64,000 nt of DNA from Streptomyces cinerochromogenes (GTDB taxonomy: Bacteria; Actinomycetota; Actinomycetes; Streptomycetales; Streptomycetaceae), in assembly GCF_014648635.1 (NCBI RefSeq), contig NZ_BMRM01000014.1, positions 124,001 through 188,000 on the forward strand, written 5' to 3'. Each line of letters begins with the position of its first letter. Within the stretch, counting starts at the first letter, position 1. Both the position numbers and the translations under genes were made by a program. The notes beneath the pieces are model-generated. The model saw nothing but the letters and a program-made list of their open reading frames with translations. It ran no database searches and was not told the origin of the DNA. Positions 59,782-64,000 of the stretch are shown here, piece by piece.

Positions 59782-61208
59782 CAGGCCGCCTCCTCGAACT
59801 CGAAGAGGTGGCGGGGGCGGGGCCGGCCCAGGGCGCTGAGGGCGGCGTCGGCCGCGCTCACTCCGCTGCGGACCGCACTCTCCATGGTCGCGGGCCACCC
59901 GGTGGCGGTCCACGCTCCGGCCAGGTACAGGCCGGGGGCTTTGGTGCGGGCGCCGGGCCGCAGCCGCCCGACGCCGGGGGTGGGGGCGAACGTCGCCGTG
60001 CGCTCCCGGGTCACGAAGAAGTCCGTCACTTCGGCCGCGCGCGTACCCGGGATCAGCCGTTCCAGTTCGGGCAGGTAGCGGGCGCGCAGGTCGGCGACCG
60101 GGGTGTCGATCTCGTCCTGTGCGGCCGACTGGGACAGCGCGAGGTACTGCCCCATGCGCAGCCCGGAGGCGTGGGTGCGGTCGAACACCCACTGCACCGG
60201 GGTGCCGAGGGCGGCGAGGAAGGGCCGCGCGAGCACCTTGCGGTCGTAGACGACGTGGACGTTGAGGATGGGCGCGGTGCCGATCTCCAGCAGCCGGCCG
60301 GGCGCGTCGAGGGCGCCGGGCGGCAGCAGTTCGTGGGCCTCGCGCTGGGGCACGGCGAGGACGACGGCGTCGGTTTCGAGGCGCTCGCCGGGAACCTGAA
60401 CGCTCCACGTCCCGTTCTCGTTGATAGAGACGGAGGTGACGCGTGTACGGACCTCGGTATGGACGCCCGCGGAGTCGAGCGCCTTGCGGGCCAGCCGGTC
60501 GTGCAGTTCGCCCAGCGGGACGTGGGCCCAGCCGATGTCGGCCGCGCCCGGGTCGGACAGCAGACCGGTCTTGAACACCATCGCGGCGAGCCCCAGCGAG
60601 GCGTCGCCCGCGACCGCGTTGAGGGTGGCGACCCCGACCAGGTCCCACAGGGCCTCGACAGCGCGCGCCGACTGGCCGTGCGCGGCCAGCCAGCTGCCGA
60701 AGTCCTGCGTGTCCAGGCCCGGGTCGGCGAGGTCGAGCCCCTTCAGCGCGAGCGCGGCGCGCCCGACGGCCGCGCGCTCGGCGAGCGAGAGGTGCGGATA
60801 GACGGCCAGGCTGCGCCCCAGGTGGAGGGGGACGGGCAGCGGGTCGCGCCGCAGCCTGCCGAGCCGCCGCCCCTCGGGCTTGGCGACGTCGACGACGGGT
60901 ACGTCCAGGCGGTCCTGCAGCGGTGCCAGCGCCGCGCCCTCGATCCGGTCGAGGAACCAGCGGTAGGCGGTGCAGCAGCGCAGGTACACGTGCTGGCCGT
61001 TGTCGACGGTCAGTTCGCCGCGCTGGAAGGAGAAGGCGAGGCCGCCCAGCCTGGGCCTGCCTTCGAGCAGGGTGACGTGGACGCCGGCGTCGGCGAGGGC
61101 GAGCGCCGCGGTGATCCCGGCGAGGCCGCCGCCGACCACGACGGCGCTGCGGCCTGCGGTGCGCGGGGTGCCGGCCGGGACCGGTGCGGGGGGTGAGCCT
61201 TCGCTCAT
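59781..61208 (-). CDS. hpnE: Squalene-associated FAD-dependent oxidoreductase HpnE
   Basis: 475 residues. FAD motif VVVGGGLAGITAALALADAGVHVTLLE and the phytoene-desaturase-like LGGLAFSFQRGELTVDNGQHVYLRCC, with the C-terminal GLYLAGAWTATGWPATMESAVRSG. HpnE reduces hydroxysqualene to squalene. ATG 61208 has GGAAGGA 6 nt upstream. It overlaps the small DUF6380-like gene by 4 bp. Confidence 0.93.
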   Translation of the reverse strand: MSEGSPPAPVPAGTPRTAGRSAVVVGGGLAGITAALALADAGVHVTLLEGRPRLGGLAFSFQRGELTVDNGQHVYLRCCTAYRWFLDRIEGAALAPLQDRLDVPVVDVAKPEGRRLGRLRRDPLPVPLHLGRSLAVYPHLSLAERAAVGRAALALKGLDLADPGLDTQDFGSWLAAHGQSARAVEALWDLVGVATLNAVAGDASLGLAAMVFKTGLLSDPGAADIGWAHVPLGELHDRLARKALDSAGVHTEVRTRVTSVSINENGTWSVQVPGERLETDAVVLAVPQREAHELLPPGALDAPGRLLEIGTAPILNVHVVYDRKVLARPFLAALGTPVQWVFDRTHASGLRMGQYLALSQSAAQDEIDTPVADLRARYLPELERLIPGTRAAEVTDFFVTRERTATFAPTPGVGRLRPGARTKAPGLYLAGAWTATGWPATMESAVRSGVSAADAALSALGRPRPRHLFEFEEAA

Positions 61209-61447
61209 CGTGCGTCCTTCCATGCGTGCGCGAGCGCTCCACGGGCAGGGCCGCGACAGGCCGTGGGTCGTCCGTGGGACCGTCGTGCCCGGGCGCGCCC
61301 ACGCGGCGGTAGCCGCATGTCCGGCGCAGCCCCGCACCCCTTCGGGGCGCAGCGGTCCGGTGCGCCGCGGAACGCCGTCGCAGTCAGGGACGCCACGCCG
61401 CGGTGGAGGGTTGCCTCGCGCATGCCGTCCGGTTCCGTGGGCTCCAT
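61205..61447 (-). CDS. Small DUF6380-like protein in the hopanoid operon
   Basis: 80 residues. Its ATG overlaps the hpnD stop by 1 nt (TGATG) and its stop overlaps the hpnE start by 4 bp (ATGA), so it is translated as part of the operon. The N-terminal GMREATLHRGVASLTATAF matches DUF6380-type Streptomyces proteins as I remember them; the rest is Arg/Ala-rich with no motif. No membrane helix. Function unknown. Confidence 0.55.
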   Translation of the reverse strand: MEPTEPDGMREATLHRGVASLTATAFRGAPDRCAPKGCGAAPDMRLPPRGRARARRSHGRPTACRGPARGALAHAWKDAR

Positions 61448-62409
61448 CAGGCGCGCCTCCGGACGGAGCGTCGCGAGACATGGCGGGTCACGTGCCGGGT
61501 GTCGAGGCCGGACAGACCGCGGACGGCGACGTAGGCCTTCTCGTGGCCGGGCAGCGAGACGCGGCCGCGCAGCACGGCCTCCGGGTCGCGCTCGATGCGG
61601 TCCAGCAGCCGGCGGTAGATGCCCGCCATCGCGGCCACGCAGGCGCCGCTGCGCCGGTCGAGCATGGGCAGCAGCCGGTAGCCCTCGGCGAACAGGGCCC
61701 GGGCGCGCCGCACTTCGAAGTGGACGAGGCCCGCGAAGTCGGAGCCCTCCGGCGGGGTCGGCCCGTCGAAGCCGGCCGAGCAGCCGAACTTGGCGAGGTC
61801 GTCGGCGGGCAGATAGGTACGGCCGCCGGCCGCGTCCTCGCGGACGTCGCGGAGGATGTTGGTGAGCTGGAGGGCGAGGCCCAGCGTGTCGGCGTACTCG
61901 GCCGCGCGCTCGGCGCCGCGGACCCCCGGTTCGGTGCCGAACACGCCGAGCGAGAGGCGGCCGATGGCACCGGCGACACACCGGCAGTAGACCTTGAGGT
62001 CGTCCCAGGTCTCGTAGGTCTCGCCGCGCACGTCCATCTGGACGCCGTCGATCAGCTCGTCCAGGCCGCCGAGCGGGATCGGGAAGGCGCCCGAGGCATG
62101 GCTGAGGGCGACGGCCACCGGGTCGGTGTCGTCCTCCTCGACCTCGCCGTCCCGGACCCGGGCGAGCAGCGCCCGGGTGTCCTCCAGCCGCGTCAGCTTG
62201 ACCTCGTCGGCCAGGTCGCCGTCGCCGATGTCGTCCACGCGCCGGGAGAACGCGTACAGCGCCGACATGGCGCGGCGCTTGGCCGTCGGCAGCAGCCGGA
62301 TGCCGTACGCGAAGTTACGGGCCTGCTGCCCGGTGACGGCCTCGCAGTAGCTGTAGGCGGCGAGTACCGGCGCGGACACGTGCGGCGGGGACTCCACGGT
62401 CCGGATCAC
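61447..62409 (-). CDS. hpnD: Presqualene diphosphate synthase HpnD
   Basis: 320 residues. Squalene/phytoene synthase family: ALYAFSRRVDDIGDGD and the second Asp motif NILRDVREDAAGGRTYLP, plus YCRCVAGAIGRLSLGVFG. It joins two FPP into presqualene diphosphate. The ATG overlaps the hpnC stop by 4 bp. Confidence 0.93.
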   Translation of the reverse strand: MIRTVESPPHVSAPVLAAYSYCEAVTGQQARNFAYGIRLLPTAKRRAMSALYAFSRRVDDIGDGDLADEVKLTRLEDTRALLARVRDGEVEEDDTDPVAVALSHASGAFPIPLGGLDELIDGVQMDVRGETYETWDDLKVYCRCVAGAIGRLSLGVFGTEPGVRGAERAAEYADTLGLALQLTNILRDVREDAAGGRTYLPADDLAKFGCSAGFDGPTPPEGSDFAGLVHFEVRRARALFAEGYRLLPMLDRRSGACVAAMAGIYRRLLDRIERDPEAVLRGRVSLPGHEKAYVAVRGLSGLDTRHVTRHVSRRSVRRRA

Positions 62410-63302
62410 CTCTCTCCTCGCAGGATCACGCCCGCCTCACGCAGCAACTGGACCTTGCCGGGTCTTGGCGGGCCGGGAAGTACGTCGTACTCGGCGGCGG
62501 CGATCGCCCGGATCGCCGCCCTTCCCCCCGCCACGAACCCCGCGAGCAGCAGCTTCAGCCTGCCGTGGACGCTACCCACCAGGGGGGCGCCTTCATTCAG
62601 CAGATCGCGAGCGCGTTGTGCTTCATATGCAACCAGGGCGCGCACCGATGCGCCCGCGGTTTTCGCGGCGAGGTCCGCTTCCTGGACGTGGAAGCGTTTC
62701 ATGTCCTCGGCGGGGAGGTAGATCCGGTCGCGGCCGAGGTCCTCGGCGACGTCCTGGAGGTGCTCCACGATCTGCAGCGCCGTGCAGATCGCGTCGGAGA
62801 GCCGGGTCCGCCCGGGGGTGGCGGTGCCGGTGACGGCGAGTACGAGGCGGCCGACGGGGTTGGCGGACAGTTCGCAGTAGGCGAGGAGGTCGTCGTAGGT
62901 CTCGTACCGGGCGACGAGCTGGTCCTGGCGGTTCGCGGCGATCAGCCCGAGGAAGGGTTCGGGGGTGAGGCCGCGGCGGCGGACGGTGGGCTGCAGGCGG
63001 CGCAGCAACGGGTGGCGCGGGGTGCCGCCGAAGACGCGGCGCAGATCGTCCTCGAAGGCGTCGAGGAGGGCCAGCCGGTCCTCGGCCACCGCGGGCGACA
63101 CGCCGAGCAGCCTGGCGTCGGCGCCGCCGGGGGCGAGGTCGCCGTCGCCGATGTCGTCCACGAGGCGGGCGAAGCCGTAGACGGCCATGAGGTCGTCGCG
63201 CCACGCCCGGGGCAGGAAGAAGGGGGCCACGGGGAAGTTCTCGCTCGCGGCCTTGTCCAGGGTGGCGCGTTCCAGGTCGGGCGCCTCGGCGGCGGCCGTC
63301 AT
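62406..63302 (-). CDS. hpnC: Hydroxysqualene synthase HpnC
   Basis: 298 residues. Asp motifs ARLVDDIGDGD and HLQDVAEDLGRDRIYLP, with AYCELSANPVGRLVLAVTG. It converts presqualene diphosphate to hydroxysqualene. The ATG at 63302 fits family N-termini (LDKAASENFPVAPFFLP); ATG 63332 is the alternative, with an RBS too close. First gene of the hopanoid operon. Confidence 0.93.
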   Translation of the reverse strand: MTAAAEAPDLERATLDKAASENFPVAPFFLPRAWRDDLMAVYGFARLVDDIGDGDLAPGGADARLLGVSPAVAEDRLALLDAFEDDLRRVFGGTPRHPLLRRLQPTVRRRGLTPEPFLGLIAANRQDQLVARYETYDDLLAYCELSANPVGRLVLAVTGTATPGRTRLSDAICTALQIVEHLQDVAEDLGRDRIYLPAEDMKRFHVQEADLAAKTAGASVRALVAYEAQRARDLLNEGAPLVGSVHGRLKLLLAGFVAGGRAAIRAIAAAEYDVLPGPPRPGKVQLLREAGVILRGER

Positions 63303-63662
63303 CGGGTGCTGCCCGGGGCGGGGACGGCACATGCTCCGCTGAGCAGGGGAGTTTCCGTAGCCATTGCCGTCACATCTCCCGTTCTACACTGCCGACCCAA
63401 TACACACTATTTCGGACACGCCGCCCCGCGCCGCGCGGGGGTGCCCTGCCGCAGGGTGTCGCGCATTATCGCCCCACTTGCCGGTTTCCGGCACCGGTAC
63501 AGCTTACGTTGTACAACGCGGCACCGACCGTCGGGGTGTCCTGCACATCACAACAACACACCGATTGGCTCCAAGATTCCTTACAGCGGCCCGAGTTGAC
63601 GTTTCCTTTGCAGACGCAGGGCCCCGCCGGACGGATTCCGGCGGGGCCCTGGCCGAAACGGG
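63303..63662. other. Promoter region of the hopanoid operon and terminator
   Basis: 360 bp without a gene. It holds CGTTGTACAACG (63507-63518, perfect palindrome), which may be an operator, and the GCCGG-TTT-CCGGC repeat near 63480, plus the terminator at 63618. A -10 for hpnC could not be fixed. Confidence 0.5.
63618..63650 (-). terminator. Terminator of the ABC transporter gene
   Basis: AGGGCCCCGCCGGA pairs perfectly with TCCGGCGGGGCCCT (14 bp, 5-nt loop), 13 bp after the ABC gene's stop. Confidence 0.8.
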
Positions 63663-64000
63663 TCACTTGCCCGTGAACTTCTCGTACTCCTTCAGGACCT
63701 CGTCGGTCGGTCCGTCCATGCGCAGCTCGCCGCGTTCCAGCCACAGCACCCGGTTGCAGGTGTCGCGGATGGACTTGTTGTTGTGACTGACCAGGAAGAC
63801 CGTTCCCGCCTCCTTGCGCAGTTCCCGGATGCGTTCCTCGGAGCGCTTCTGGAACTTGCGGTCACCGGTGGCCAGCGCCTCGTCGATCATGAGGACGTCG
63901 TGGTCCTTGGCGGCGGCGATGGAGAAGCGCAGGCGCGCCGCCATACCGGAGGAGTACGTACGCATCGGCAGGGTGATGAAGTCGCCCTTCTCGTTGATGC
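63663..64000 (-). CDS. ABC transporter ATP-binding protein, polysaccharide/teichoic acid export type (N-terminus beyond window)
   Basis: The last 112 residues are present. The signature motif appears as YSSGM, followed by Walker B VLMIDEALATGD and the switch His in FLVSHNNKSIRDTCNRVLWLERG. The ALATGD and the lack of a long C-terminal domain point to TagH/Wzt-like exporters of teichoic acids or O-polysaccharides. The permease gene must lie outside. Confidence 0.88.
   Translation of the reverse strand, partial: INEKGDFITLPMRTYSSGMAARLRFSIAAAKDHDVLMIDEALATGDRKFQKRSEERIRELRKEAGTVFLVSHNNKSIRDTCNRVLWLERGELRMDGPTDEVLKEYEKFTGK

Noticed and set aside
63364..63786. Plus-strand frame at the right end
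   Set aside because: It runs through the terminator and antisense to the ABC gene, without RBS or motif.

Overview
The window is high-GC actinobacterial chromosome, almost certainly Streptomyces. The support is strong G/C bias at third codon positions, GTG/TTG starts, frequent TANNNT -10 boxes about 7 nt ahead of start codons (leaderless transcripts), a conservon operon, SARP/NB-ARC regulators and a complete hopanoid operon. From memory the gene order resembles parts of the SCO6759-SCO6968 stretch of S. coelicolor (hopanoid genes, kbl-tdh, a GlnA3-like gene). I could not check that synteny. No phage, transposase, CRISPR array or plasmid replication gene was seen. The two ends cut a DUF4246 gene (left) and an ABC transporter ATPase gene (right).

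Layout. 1-5.2 kb: DUF4246 protein, tRNA-Pro(GGG), DUF309 protein, cobF, cobK (with a long repetitive N-terminal extension) and a divergent HAD-IIA phosphatase. 5.1-9.7 kb: TauE/SafE exporter, acyl-CoA ligase, thiolase and a divergent alpha/beta hydrolase across an operator-like palindrome. 9.8-13.1 kb: Dps, DUF3140, an HhH protein, an SAM-methyltransferase and a Cof-type HAD phosphatase. 13.5-16.6 kb: a glutamine-synthetase-like ligase next to a FluG-type amidohydrolase, then a NUDIX-like gene. 16.7-25.0 kb: the most unusual block, with a GT-B-like protein, a small partner, a STAND/TPR protein, a divergent SARP-NB-ARC-TPR regulator, an unlisted 46-residue secreted peptide behind an RBS-sequestering hairpin, and a single-pass membrane protein. 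25.1-31.8 kb: a second identical tRNA-Pro, a split transketolase behind a MerR/SoxR-type promoter, small regulators and the threonine degradation pair tdh-kbl with a LysR gene. 32-36.6 kb: GAF protein and a cvnABCD-type conservon whose kinase has a long repetitive, Met/His-rich tail. 37-45 kb: BNR-repeat protein, two TetR regulators, MBL hydrolase, a 16-bp G-rich tandem repeat, SGNH hydrolase, and a LysM-M23 peptidase under a c-di-AMP (ydaO) riboswitch. 45.3-50.4 kb: alpha-galactosidase, tyrosine phosphatase, XRE-cupin regulator with a 40-residue DUF6126-like protein. 50.4-63.3 kb: a minus-strand hopanoid operon.

The hopanoid operon reads hpnC, hpnD, a small DUF6380-like gene, hpnE, polyprenyl diphosphate synthase, shc, hpnG, hpnH, ispG, dxs and an HpnO-type aminotransferase. 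It carries MEP-pathway supply (dxs, ispG), prenyl chain elongation, squalene formation (HpnCDE), cyclisation (Shc) and side-chain modification (HpnH, HpnG, HpnO) on one strand, with many 1-4 nt overlaps between genes. Starts given below were chosen from RBS spacing, -10 position and family length. All functions are read from sequence motifs, with no database search.
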